Below are positions 30,614-42,400 of a DNA stretch of 64,000 nucleotides, piece after piece (the stretch's first letter is position 1; every line of letters begins with the position of its first letter). The translations under genes and the position numbers were made by a program. The stretch lies in contig NC_081553.1 of the NCBI RefSeq assembly GCF_963082655.1, forward strand, positions 19,393,237 through 19,457,236, written 5' to 3'. Origin of the DNA: Stomoxys calcitrans (taxonomy: Eukaryota > Arthropoda > Insecta > Diptera > Muscidae). The notes under the pieces are model-generated. The model worked only from the letters and a program-made list of their open reading frames with translations. It had not been told where the DNA came from and did not search any database.

Positions 30614-32060
30614 CAGCTGTGATGTATTGGTTATTCAAAGAAGCCGGTAAATTGGTAACCATCAGAGATGGGAAACTTCATTTTACTTGTTACACTTTAT
30701 TAAATGGCGTTCATACATTTTTAAATGTAAGACTCCAAATCGCAATGTGAAGCAGAGAAAGAAGTAGGTGGCCTCAAAAGAAATGTCAAGGATCAAGCAG
30801 AATCTGCAATTAAAATAGATAATGATCTGCGTATGGTGCGATTCATGGTGCGAATCAACACAAACAAAGAAACTTGCGCTCGTGTGTGTAAGTGTGCAGA
30901 TAAAATGGGAGAAACACTAACTAATAGTTCGGCCTGTAAACGAACAAAAACTGATTTCGGTTCGTTTATCTTATTTTAAAGGAAGAATTTATAGAACGAA
31001 AAACGTAAGCATTACTATTCAAAAATAGGTTCATGTATATCGTAACTGTTGTCAAAAATGCGAAGCAAATGACAAAACCAGTCACTTGATAATTTGCTTT
31101 CGAGCGAGAATTTTTTTTTACCTAAAATGGACAGCGAAAAACAAGTGAAATTATACAAATTTTAGCATTTAAGAACCATAGATGCCCACCACGGATTCTA
31201 TGATAAAAAAGGGGGCACAAAAGGTTGTCTATAACAATTTAAGGACATATTTCTAAAGCGTACTTCTGCAAATATGAACACAAATTAGAGCTTCTAAAAT
31301 AAAAATTTTTACTTTGTGTCTCGAGGTAGTTTTAGAATGTTGGGATCCTCCTCACCCGCGCCAAAAAAGGAAACGCCAATGGATGATTCCATTTATTTTT
31401 ATTAAACACAACATTTTTTTATCTGTCAATTATGTTTGGAGCTTGTGTATGTCATTTAAATAAAGGAAATCTCAACATATTTGCATAATCGTAAATACAA
31501 ATAATCGTAAATACAAAGTATTCACAAAAAGTTATGAAGGCTTTATAAACTACTAATAGACATTTTCAGCAAAAACTGTATTCACAAACCTTTAATAGCC
31601 CATAAAAGCTTTGTTCAGTGAGCACAAGTTATTGTAGGGTCTGACCTACTTTAACCCAGGATGTGCACTTATAAGGTGAGGTCATGCGAACAGCTAAGTA
31701 CAATTTTTTTTGTTTTGATTTTGCAGTTAATCTAAATGTCAAAGGCTTGATAACACAGCTGTGATTTTTTCTAAATCTTAAAAAGATGTTCTATTAGATC
31801 CGATATTCCACACATAAGCAACAAAACAGCGTGAAAATTATGAAAATACATATATAAAACAATCAATTTACGGTATTTGCCACTCAAGGTAGTAGATTTT
31901 TGGGGGGAGATTTTTTTTGTTGTGCAAATGACCATACATCTTTATTGTACCATAACTTTAACCAAATAAATGTTTCAATTAAACGAGAATGTTGCGAGCC
32001 TTTGAAAAATGATCACCTAACGTTGCATATCGTTAGGTGAAAAATAAAAAAAAATAAAAA
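30614..32060. other. Intergenic, no recognised gene
   Basis: AT-rich sequence with no supported coding frame and no match to the repeat families listed here. Confidence 0.45.
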
Positions 32061-32068
32061 ATATATAT

Positions 32069-32612
32069 AAAGGGTGATTTTTTTGAGGTTAGGATTTTCA
32101 TGCATTAGTATTTGACAGATCACGTGGGATTTCAGACATGGTGTCAAAGAGAAAGATGCTCAGTATGCTTTGACATTTCATCATGAATAGACTTACTAAC
32201 GAGCAACGCTTGCAAATCATTGTATTTTATTACCAAAATCAGTGTTCGGTTCGAAATGTGTTCAAATTTTGACAAATTTTGTTCAGCGATGAGGCTCATT
32301 TCTGGTTGAATGGCTACGTAAATAAGCAAAATTGCCGCATTTGGAGTGAAGAGCAACCAGAAGCCGTTCAAGAACCGAACGGAAAATGCACTGTTTGGTG
32401 TGGTTTGTACGCTGGTGGAATCATTGGACCGTATTTTTTCAAAGATGCTGTTGGACGCAACGTTACGGTGAATGAACACATTTCGAACCGAACACTGATT
32501 TTGGTAATAAAATTCAATGATTTGCAAGCGTTGCTCGTTAGTAAGTCTATTCATGATGAAATGTCAAAGCATACTGAGCATGAAAATCCTAACCTCAAAA
32601 AAATCACCCTTT
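32069..32612. mobile_element. Fold-back mariner derivative
   Basis: The outer ends are inverted (AAAGGGTGATTTTTTTGAGG and its complement). Inside them, 32156-32264 is repeated as a reverse complement at 32473-32581 with one mismatch in 109 bp. Each arm encodes the transposase N-terminus MNRLTNEQRLQII, so the HTH start reads inward from both sides. The centre retains one catalytic segment on the plus strand, SDEAHFWLNGYVNKQNCRIW to YFFKDAVGRNVTVNE. The right arm lacks about 52 bp next to the end, with ATGC at the deletion borders. It is non-autonomous, and any transcript would fold into a long hairpin. Confidence 0.88.
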
Positions 32613-32860
32613 ATATTTTATACTACTTTATTAATAATCACACATTTTTTTAAAACATTCTAAAAATTTGACAGAAGGATTTCTAATGTGTCTGCGAAAT
32701 AATTTGGAGGACTCTTATACATATTTTGAAACATGTCGACAAAAGCCCCAAATATTTGAACGCAAAAATAACAATCTTTTATTTGGTGTCTCCCATATTT
32801 TTTGTACGGTGTAGATCAGCTGATTGCAAATCTATGGTAATACCATGGCGAAATAATTAA

Positions 32861-33065
32861 AGGTGATCTAATTTGTAAAACAACCACAAATCATATGGAG
32901 CAATCCAAGCCGATCAACGTTTTTCCAACACACACGAGCATATTCCCTGCGAGAAAGAAGATAACAACAAAGAGAATGCAAACAAAAATCTGACATCTCA
33001 ATACTTAATGCCTTATTAAATCCCCCTTGGCCGGCTGCTAACTGTTGCTCGCGTGAGACCACCTT
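32861..33065 (-). mobile_element. MITE of the AGGTGGTCTC family
   Basis: AAGGTGATCTAATTTGT opens and CGCGTGAGACCACCTT closes the element, which is the reverse complement of the copy at 37611-37829. It shares CAAATCATATGGAGCAATC, GAGAATGCAAACAAAAATC and the TTGGCCGGCTG segment with copies at 5640 and 20128. Confidence 0.75.
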
Positions 33066-33084
33066 ATTTAATCCGCCTTGCCCA

Positions 33085-34145
33085 CCACCGTAGGATAGCG
33101 GGTATATTCATTTAGTCATTCCGTTTGCAACACATCGATTTCCGATATCAATTTTCGACCCTACAAAGTATTTATATTTCAGATCGTCGTAAAATTTTTA
33201 GACAATTTAAAGATGTTCGTGTGTCTGTCCATCTGTTGTAATCACTTTACAGCCCTCAAAACTTGAGATATTAAGTTGAAATATGGCACAGATATGTCTT
33301 TTTGATGCACGCTGGTTAAGTTCTTGAACTGGCGAAATCGAACCATATTTGGATATAATTGCTATATAGACAGATCTGCCGATAAAGGGTCTAATGCCCA
33401 CAAATGCTTTAATTTTTATCCGATTTCGCTGAAATTTGAAACAGTGAGTAGTTTTAGGCCTCTCAACATAGGACACAAATATGGTTCAGATCGGACAATA
33501 TTTAGCCCAGCCCTTAGAAGCTGCCATATTGACCGATCTGCCAATAAGTGTCTGAGGGCCATAAAAGCTTTATTTATTACCCGATTTCACTGAAATTTAA
33601 AACTGTGAGTAGTTTTACGCCTCCCAACATAGGACACAAATATGGACAAATATCGATCGGACTATATTTAGATATAGCTGTCATATAGACCGATCTGCCG
33701 ATAAAGGGTGGGTTATCTTAAGTCTCCCGGCATCTGACCTAAATATGAATCAAATTGGACTATATTTAGATATAGCTGCCATATAGACCGATCTGCCGAT
33801 AAAGGGTCTAAAGCCCATAAAAGCTTTAGTTTCACGCCTCCCAGAATAGGACCCAAGTATGGTTCAGATCGGACTATATTTGGATATAGTATGTCATATT
33901 GACCGATATGCCGCTTAAGTGTCTGAAGCTCATAAAAGCTTTTAAAAGCCGATTTTGTTGAAATTTGAAGTACAAAATTCAACAGTGAATAATATTTATT
34001 AAACCAATCAATGTCCGTGCCGAATTTTGGTGCATAAGTTATCCAAATTTTACCGGATTGTGACGAAAGGGGGTTTACATATATACCCGAGGTGGTGGGT
34101 ATCCAAAGTTCGGCCCGGCCGAATTTTATGCCTTTTTACTTGTTT
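33085..34145 (+). repeat. Dyad-repeat composite element
   Basis: It opens CCACCACCGTAGGATAGCGG with TTAGTCATTCCGTTTGCAAC and a GTCTGTCCATCTGTTGTAAT segment. It continues with several units carrying ATATAGACCGATCTGCCGAT and CCGATTTCGCTGAAATTTGA, and closes GAGGTGGTGGGTATCCAAAG followed by CGGCCCGGCCGAATTTTATG. It has the same order of parts as 43963-45320. No protein frame. Confidence 0.85.
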
Positions 34146-34698
34146 TTATATATATTTGAATTTGACAGCTGGTTTTCATAAAACAACAGTTCGAGTCTGC
34201 AAATTTCTGCTGGCAAAAAAACCTCCAGTAGAAATTTACAAGCTCTCAATCACCAAACTCTCAAAATTTTGCCCGCTCTCACGCACTCCCGATCTCTTCC
34301 GCTGACAAATAAAGTAAGCGAACGACTTCCAGTAACAATTTGTGCAAATTTTCACAAAATTTTGAGTACAAGAACACAATTAAAACTAGCATTCGATTAT
34401 TGGTCATTGCGTTATTGAGGTTTGGCGTTTCTGATTTAACCACTGACTAAATGTGTGGAATAGTGCGGAATTTTTAATCGTTCATACCGATTGAAAACGA
34501 GGGAGACTTTTCAGGAAAAAAAGGTGGGACTTCAGTTGGAACCGTAAGGGGAGCTTCGCGCAAAAAATTACCAGTCAATGGATGTACTTCATTGGGGAAA
34601 TCGAGCACAGCGGCCTGGGATTTGGCATTGTTTCTTTTCGCTCGAGGAATTTTGTAAACTCTTCAATGGTGAAGTTCCAATTTTAGATGAGACTTTAC
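34146..34698. other. Gene-free stretch
   Basis: A 63-codon frame at 34578-34769 has no recognisable motif and partly overlaps the tandem duplication. No gene is supported. Confidence 0.4.
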
Positions 34699-34944
34699 GG
34701 AAGCCTTACACAGTCCGTGGAGGTATAGAGGAACGGATATTCAATTTATTCGTTGGCCAGTGTAGCTAAGTTGTCTACGTTTTCGATTGGCGTAAACAAA
34801 GTTGCGACTTACATATCAGGGACCAAGATCGGAAGCCTTACACAGTCCGTGGTGGTATAGAGGAACGGATATCCAATTTATTCGTTGGCAAGTGTAGCTA
34901 AGTTGTCGTAAACAAAGTTACGACTTATCAGGGACCTAGATCGG
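34699..34944. repeat. Tandem duplication, 132-bp unit
   Basis: GGAAGCCTTACACAGTCCGT at 34699 recurs at 34831, and the following sequence runs in parallel to the end. The second copy lacks roughly 16-18 bp around the TACGTTTTCGATTGGC segment. Confidence 0.9.
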
Positions 34945-35130
34945 GTGTCTTTCTTTAAAGCTCAATTCAGCATTGTCGAGCCTTTCACGTACATGAATCA
35001 GTGCATCGTTATCCAAGTGTTGCTTTAAGGATGTTTTGAGGCTAAAAATCTTCTTGAGAAATATTATAACACTTGGCCTCGGTTTTTAGAGCATAAAAGG
35101 TGTCGATGCCATACTATTCAGTTTTAATAC

Positions 35131-36170
35131 CCTCCACAATGGGATGGGGGGTATACTAATTTCGTCATTCTGTTTGTAACACCTCGAAATATGCGTCTAA
35201 GACCCTACAAAGTATATATTGGGTTGCCCAATAAGTAATTGCGGATTTTTTAAAAGAAAGTAAATGCATTTTTAATAAAACTTAGAATGAACTTTAATCA
35301 AATATACTTTTTTTACACTTTTTTTCTAAAGCAAGCTAAAAGTAACAGCTGATAACTGACAGAAGAAAGAACGCCGACTATATGAAAAATCCGCAATTAC
35401 TTTTTGGGCAACCCAATATATTCTTAATCGTCATGACATTTTAAGTCGATCTAGCCATGTCCGCCTGTCTGTCGAAAACACGTTAACTTTCGAAGGAGTA
35501 AAGCTAGGCGCTTGAAATTTTGCAAAAATACTTCTTATAAGTGTAGGTCGGTTGGGATTGTAAATGGCCCAAATCGGTTCATGTTTTGATATAGCTGCCA
35601 TATAAACCGATCTTGGGTCTTGACTTCTTGAGCTTCTAGAGGGCGCAATTCTTTTCCGATTTGACTGAAATTTTGCATGAAATGTTCCGGTACGACTCCC
35701 AACAACTGTGCTGCATTTAGTCTAAATCAGTCCATAACCTTATATAGCCCCCATATAAACCGATCTTGGGTCTTGACTTCTGGAGCTTCTAGAGGGCGCA
35801 ATTCTTATCAGATTTGGTCGACATTTTGCATAATGTGTTCTATTTTTACTTCCAACAACTGTGGCAAGTATGGTCTAAATTAGTCAATATCCTGATATAG
35901 CCGCCATATAAACCGATCTCCCGATTAGATTTCTTGGGCTTCTAGAGGGCGCAATTCTTATCCAATATGGTTGAAATTTTGCATATGTCGTTTTGGTATG
36001 ACTTCCAACAACCGTCCCAAATATGGGCTAAATCGGTATAAAACCTGATAACGCTGCCATATAAACCAATCGCTCACTTTGAATTTTTGAGCCTCTGGAG
36101 GGCGCCATTATTGCTCGATATGCCTGTAATTTTGGAGATGGTGTTTTTCTATTAGAAGAAGTCATTCAAA
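35131..36170 (+). repeat. Dyad-repeat composite, TACCCTCCA subfamily, split by a MITE
   Basis: It opens TACCCTCCACAATGGGATGG, continues with units carrying ATATAAACCGATCTTGGGTC and TCTAGAGGGCGCAATTCTTA, and decays near 36170. MITE copy 2 lies within its leader. Confidence 0.8.
35219..35416 (+). mobile_element. Mariner-type MITE, copy 2 (internally deleted)
   Basis: Ends TTGGGTTGCCCAATAAGTAA and TACTTTTTGGGCAACCCAA flank a body missing the ATTACAGAGTCACAAGCTG segment. It is flanked by TA on both sides. It is nested inside the dyad-repeat element at 35131-36170, so it arrived later. Confidence 0.9.
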
Positions 36171-36493
36171 GAACTTGTTTAGGGTTCAAATTAGTTGGAT
36201 CTTTGCAGGCAAATTTGCAATTTACCTATTATGACAGTGTTGTGTTGACGCCATTGTTTAAACAATTAAGCTAGTATGGAATTAGCATCACAACTCAATT
36301 AATAAATACATACTTACCGATTTAACATGCTGCACTAAACTTATAATTAAAATTGCAGATTTTACTGATAAAATATTGATTGACTTGGTGTATTTGAATA
36401 AAATTAAAATGAAACCAACGTACTATAAAAAACAAAAGCTATGATTTACAACAATTACATTGAAATGCAAGCACATAAATAAAAAACAAAAAA
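36171..36493. other. 3' flank of the SLC23 gene
   Basis: AT-rich sequence that should include the SLC23 3' UTR. I do not see a clear minus-strand polyadenylation hexamer close to the stop. Confidence 0.4.
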
Positions 36494-39400
36494 TCAACTT
36501 TGTTTCTGTAGCTTATAAGTTGGCAAAAATGGTACATAATAGGTCCACTTCCATCTGAAAGAAACGAAAGTAATATTTATTAGATATGTGATTCAAGAGT
36601 TCCCAGGAAACCCATTCCCTCTCCAAGACTTACTTTCGCAATGTTTCCATGCCATAGGGGAAATCAAAATCAGTCGCTGTTCCATCATTGATATTATCAT
36701 CTCCAAGAGGCATCTCATTGGCCCAGTCCACCAGACCTCGTTCTTTGGGGGTACCTTCATTAAAACAAATCATATGGCAAATATTCAAATTTATTCTTAT
36801 AGTATGTTTATTTGGTTCCCTTATATACCTGGTATTACATTATCCAGAAAACAGCCCAAAAGACCTCCCACCAAAATTGTAGTGCCCAACAGAACTGTCA
36901 ATGTCGAATCAACTGTTTCATTACCAGTTTGTATGGCCGTGGGATGTTCTTGTATCCATTTGCACAAAACCATGGGGAAAAATATTGACAGACCCAAAAT
37001 GTAAAGATTTCTGGCTGAACGCAAGTCCACATACTGCAATGTGGACAGTCCGAAGGCCACAATCATGCCAAACATAACACAGAATATTCCTCCAACTACT
37101 GAATCAGGGATGAGAATGAAAACGGCACCGAATTTTCCAATTACTCCTTGAAGTATCATTATAAAGGCAGCCCATTGGATGACACGTCGAGAACCAATCT
37201 GAAACATAAATTCAATAAATAAGCCATATTTCAGAAAAATTTAAATTTTAAAGTTTGTCTATGACGCTGGACCCCAGGGTATGAATTCTACTGAAAACAT
37301 CAAAGAGGATTATCAGCTATACTCGTACTTATCCCCCCAAGAATACTGGCGAAATGCGAGGTCTTCAGCTATATAACACTTCTCGGCAAAAATGCGTGTC
37401 TCAGTGGCACACAAAACAAATTACCAGGTCCATCACAGAAAATTTATATTCGCAAAGCGGAGTTTAGTTTTAGTTTTCACAATTAATTAATTATTAATCT
37501 TAACAGCTGGAACCTTGAGCTCAGATTTGTGTGATGTTCATCGTTATCACGAGAAACATAGCTGGGAGCTACCGGACGCGTCTACAGGTTGCGTCAAGCA
37601 GGATCTAACTAGGTGGTCTCACGCAAACAGCTGTTAACCAGGTTTGACGGTATTAAGATGTCAGATTTTTGTTTGCATTCTCTTTGTTGTCATCTTTGTT
37701 CTCGCATATTTTCTGTTTATGCAAGCACACAAATACCTTTGTGTGTGTTGACAAACCGTCGATCAGCTTGATGGCAAAATGGCAGATTGGATCATATGAT
37801 TTGTGGTAGTTGTACAAATGAGACCACCTTTAATTGGTTGCGTATAGTGGAAAGCTCCATAATCTTATTGGTCGTTGCCAAGACCTGGAGCAGTACCCAA
37901 GTGCATCACACTAAGCTGCACTAGGATGGGGCACTGCGATTAGAGACCTGGCACAGTACTCTCAACTTCGAGCTAGCGACTCTAAGTGAGATCGGGATGC
38001 TCTACGGCTGCTTCGATATGGGCGAAGGCCTGGTACGATACATCCTGTTGAATGCAGATGTACGGGTCGGCGATGGTGCATGACATGGCTGCGATGGGCC
38101 TTTTTGGCTATAGAGGGTGATGCGGCTCCGAGTTGGACTACGGCGCTTGGGCCAGTGCTGCAAACTCTTGTTTATTGTTTATTGGGAGCAGCTTGGCGTG
38201 GGTCGTGGTTGCAAGGGAACGGCATTACAGGAGTGTGGCGTGATGGTCCGACGGGTTGCAGAACGATCATAACGCAATCCTGGCGAAGCATACTTGGCGC
38301 GATCGCGAAAGTACACTGCTAACGAAATGAAACCGAAGTCATGACGCGTCAGCGGGTTTACGTTGCAGCGACGATGTAGTAAACAGTTGAGAGAGGAAAA
38401 AACAAAAAAGGTATGGAGTTTTTCCATGAAAGTACTGTTGATGGGGAAAACTCGGCGATTGTACCTTGCAGCAACCACGATAGTACACTGTTTAGCGGAG
38501 GGAAAATTGGAGGTTATAACTTGAAGTGGCCACGAAAGTACATTGTTGACGATGCACACTTTGCTGAACTTCCAGCAGTCGTTTGCGTGAGCGTCCGTCC
38601 CTATAGGAGTGTTCGTTGAGGCATGAGGGCCCGGTGGCTTGCGGAACGAGCATAACGGAATCCTGGCATAGCATACTTGGCGATCTAATGTTAAGCGGCC
38701 ACTAAAGTACAAAGTTGATGGAATGAAGCCAGCGTCGGCGGTTTTACGGTGCAGCGACCATGCCAGGTAGTCATGACATAATTAATAGGTAGTCATGACA
38801 TAATTACCAGGTGGTGTACCGTAAACAGCTGAGTACAATTTTTCCTCGCGAAGTTCACTGTCTGTCAACGAGTTTTGGTTGTGTTTGTGTATTATAGTTA
38901 ACTAGTAACATACACAAAATCAGAGTTGCACTAATCACTGATTTTGACAGATAGTGCACTTAACATTTTGTTGCTAGGCAACTGCCACTACCTGTAAATG
39001 AATATATCTTGGCAGCGATCGCGTAGTACACTGTCGTAGTACACTAAAGTCAAAATATGTACGGTGTTTTGACCACGAAATTATACTGTTGATGGGGACA
39101 ACTCGTCGATTGGATGGTGCAGCAACTACGAAAGAACGCTGTTTAACGGATTTGTCTTTGGCCACTCTTATTAACTCCAAAGTATTGACAATGGGCAGAG
39201 TGAGCTACTAATTCCAAAAAAGGGTTCGTGTATCGTACAGACCGGATTTGACTTCTTTCGACTCCTCCCTAGTCTTGTAAATGAATTTTTGAGCATCTTC
39301 ATGGATTTTGCAATATTCGTCAATGTCACACATATTGGCAGAGGTCTCAACCAAGACAACCCGTATCACCGTATGAGTGAATTTTCATCATCCGCATGGA

Positions 39401-42400
39401 TTTCGTAATATTCGTCAATATCACATATATTTGCCGAGGTCTTAACCAGGACAAACCGTATCACCGGACGCTACTCATGGCTCTTAACGTATCAAAGTCT
39501 ATTATGAGCCAACACGTCTTTCAGTCAATTGTAGCTAACTCAAATGGATTATTTGACCCATTGTAAGACATTGTCGTCTATTTTAAATATATTAAAACAA
39601 CAAACGCACTAGTTAGTCTTTTTCAATATAATTTACCTTTGTAACGCCTATGGCACCAACATTTTCACCAAATGTGTTTGTACCATTTCCAGCACCCCAA
39701 AGGCCAGCCAATACGGTTCCCAAGCCTTCTGTTCCAATGCCACGGTTTATGGCATGTAGAGGAGGTGATTGTGCTCCTGTAATGAAATTTACTCGTAGTA
39801 ACCAACATCTTTAAATCACAAGAGAAAGCCTTAAGTTATATCAATTTTATTTTAAGCACCCACCTGACATTTGAGATACTGTGGGATAATAGCTCAAAGA
39901 CTCCACCGTACATGCTAAAACTCCGGCTAACATACCAAGTACACCAGACAATGTAACCGAAGGTAGACCAAATTGTCCCGGATATGGTACATAAAACCAT
40001 TTGGCATTTGTTAAAACTTTTAAGCGAGCATCAGTTCTTGAGGGATGGCCTTCTTCGAAAACATCTGTTAGTGTAAGGATACCACAGAGACCCCACATAA
40101 TCATAATTGTTAAAAGGACCTAAATAAAAATGTTAAAATAAGGCAAATATTGAAAAAGTTGGTTCCTTGGGTCATTTATTAAAATTTTCAAGAATAATAG
40201 GGTATTATCGGGTGGCCGCATCAACCCACCTGATAGAACTTGATATGTCAATGCATTTTTGAATACGCCTTACAAAAATATAACCTTCAAAATAAATATT
40301 GGGCTGCCCAAAAAGTAATTGCGGATTTTTTAAAAGAAAGTAAATGCATTTTTAATAAAACTTAAAATGAACCTTAATCAAATATACTTTTTTTCTAAAG
40401 CAAGCTAAAAGTAACAGCTTATAACTGACAGAAGAAAGAATGCAATTACAGAGTCACAAGCTGTGAAAAAATTTGTCAACGCCCACTATATGAAAAATCC
40501 GCAATTACTTTTTGGGCAACCCAATATTTTTTAAATTGATTTTTGTGTTTACTGCTGTTATGATTCTTAAAATTAGATTAAATGATGGCGCACGTCTAAC
40601 AACCTTCATCGCTGTAAGCTTCACTTAAGAAACTTAGGTCCATTGTGTCACCCCAAAAAAGATTGAAAAAGCACAGAGGAAACCAGACAAAATTTACGTC
40701 AGTACAATGCCAGATAAAATGTACGTCAGTACAATGTCAGACATTAGAATGAAGAGGCCAACATGCATGACAAAACGGCGGCCAGGCCGGCTGAAGACTT
40801 ACCTCTAATCGGCCATTTAAAGCTATAGTTGTCAGGAATGGCTAAAAGACTATGTCCTGAAGATAATTTAGTGTTCGTTTAGTCATAATCCTGCGCCAAC
40901 CCCAGCAATGTCTGGGCAATGCCACAACAGGTGCTCAACAGTCTATAACTCATCCTCATCCCTACAAATCAAATGTAAGTCCGTCTTGTGGCCAGCGTGA
41001 CGTCAAAGTCCTGACATTGCAATAAGTGCGGTAGCTTCATGGGAGAGATATCCTGAATACACCAAATCACCTCATATTCCTCTTTTGGGGAATACAACAA
41101 GCTCATTGGCCAATCTTGCCACACACCATTAGGACTCCTCAATCTCATGGCAGAAGGCTGTACGTACCGGATTGACCCGATGGAGTGCTCCATCGGCAAG
41201 GGCTGCCGACTCAGTGCACAACACTGCTACAACAACGTCATCCTCGTAGCTAACAAACTTTAACTGTCCTCTTCAAATGACCTGAAAATCCCACAAATAT
41301 CCGAGAGCTTCAAAAAGTCATACAACCCTCTCTGTTTAAAATCTTCCTTTTTGAGCCTTTTGCTATTAGAACGCTAATTATTCTACACCATTCAACATCA
41401 GCTTCACTTGGTAGCTATCTACCGCTATAATAACCTTGTGAAAACTATGCCTTCTTGATGGTTATGTGGGTTAGCCTTGGAGCTAATGGGAGTTTTGTTT
41501 TTGCTTGACACTCAAAAATAAATAAACTTCTTGCTCTTATTGGTCGAAGAAAATTTGAAATGTCACGGCACCTTGTTTACAAATTTTGGCATATCAGTTC
41601 CCAAAAAAGATGCTTTGTTGTAGCAATTCGCCGATTCGGCCACCTTATTAAATACACCTTTGGTTCATAAAACGAGCAAGAGACAACAAGATTTGAAGTA
41701 GGCCACGGCTCAGTATAAAAAGGACCACTCAACGAAATTTGTAATTCAAACAAGCAAAGAAGTTCGATTAAACAGCAGTCATTCTCCTAAAATGAAGTTT
41801 TGTTGGCGAATCTGGCACCAACGATAGATGCAAAAGGGATTCTGGGAAGTGATTTACAGTTTTCGAAATCAGTTGTTGTTGCTGATGTAGTAGTCACATT
41901 TGTATGCATCAGTACCTCGATTTTCGTCAAGCTCGTTCCGGTCTCCGGTCCGTACCACCGATGGTCGCGGGAACATTATGGCCATTGGTTATTAAAAGAC
42001 ACCAATATATCGCTTTGTAACATCAACTATCACAGGCACTCTGAATTGTAGCAAGAGCCGATACTCTCCCTTCGATACCGCTGATTGTTCTTGACTGCGG
42101 CCACCTACGTCGATGCGGCCACCACATTCCACTAACCGCAACATGGGGTTCTCGCAATGACGATGAACACCAAAAAATTGGCGATCAGAGTTTGAACTGA
42201 TATGGTCTAGTACAGAGAGGTCAAAGTGCGTGATCAGAGGAGTGTGTGGAATCCATGAATAGACCCCAGTTTCATGACATAGTGCTAACATGGATTAGCG
42301 GATACGACAGCGCCGTTCCAGGTGCGGTCGACAGACGTTCGGTAATCGTTTTCATAAAGTAAAACAAAACAGCTGACACATTTTCCTACATTTACGGTAT

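Noticed and set aside
32279..32653. 124-codon frame as a domesticated transposase
   Set aside because: The frame runs from a central catalytic fragment into an inverted copy of the element end. It lacks the DNA-binding domain in the right order and most of the catalytic core.
34578..34769. 63-codon frame near the 132-bp duplication
   Set aside because: There is no motif or codon pattern that supports it, and its end lies inside a local duplication.
36588..37004. 138-codon plus-strand frame
   Set aside because: It is the antisense shadow of SLC23 exons 6 and 7, whose minus-strand reading has clear family motifs and splice sites.
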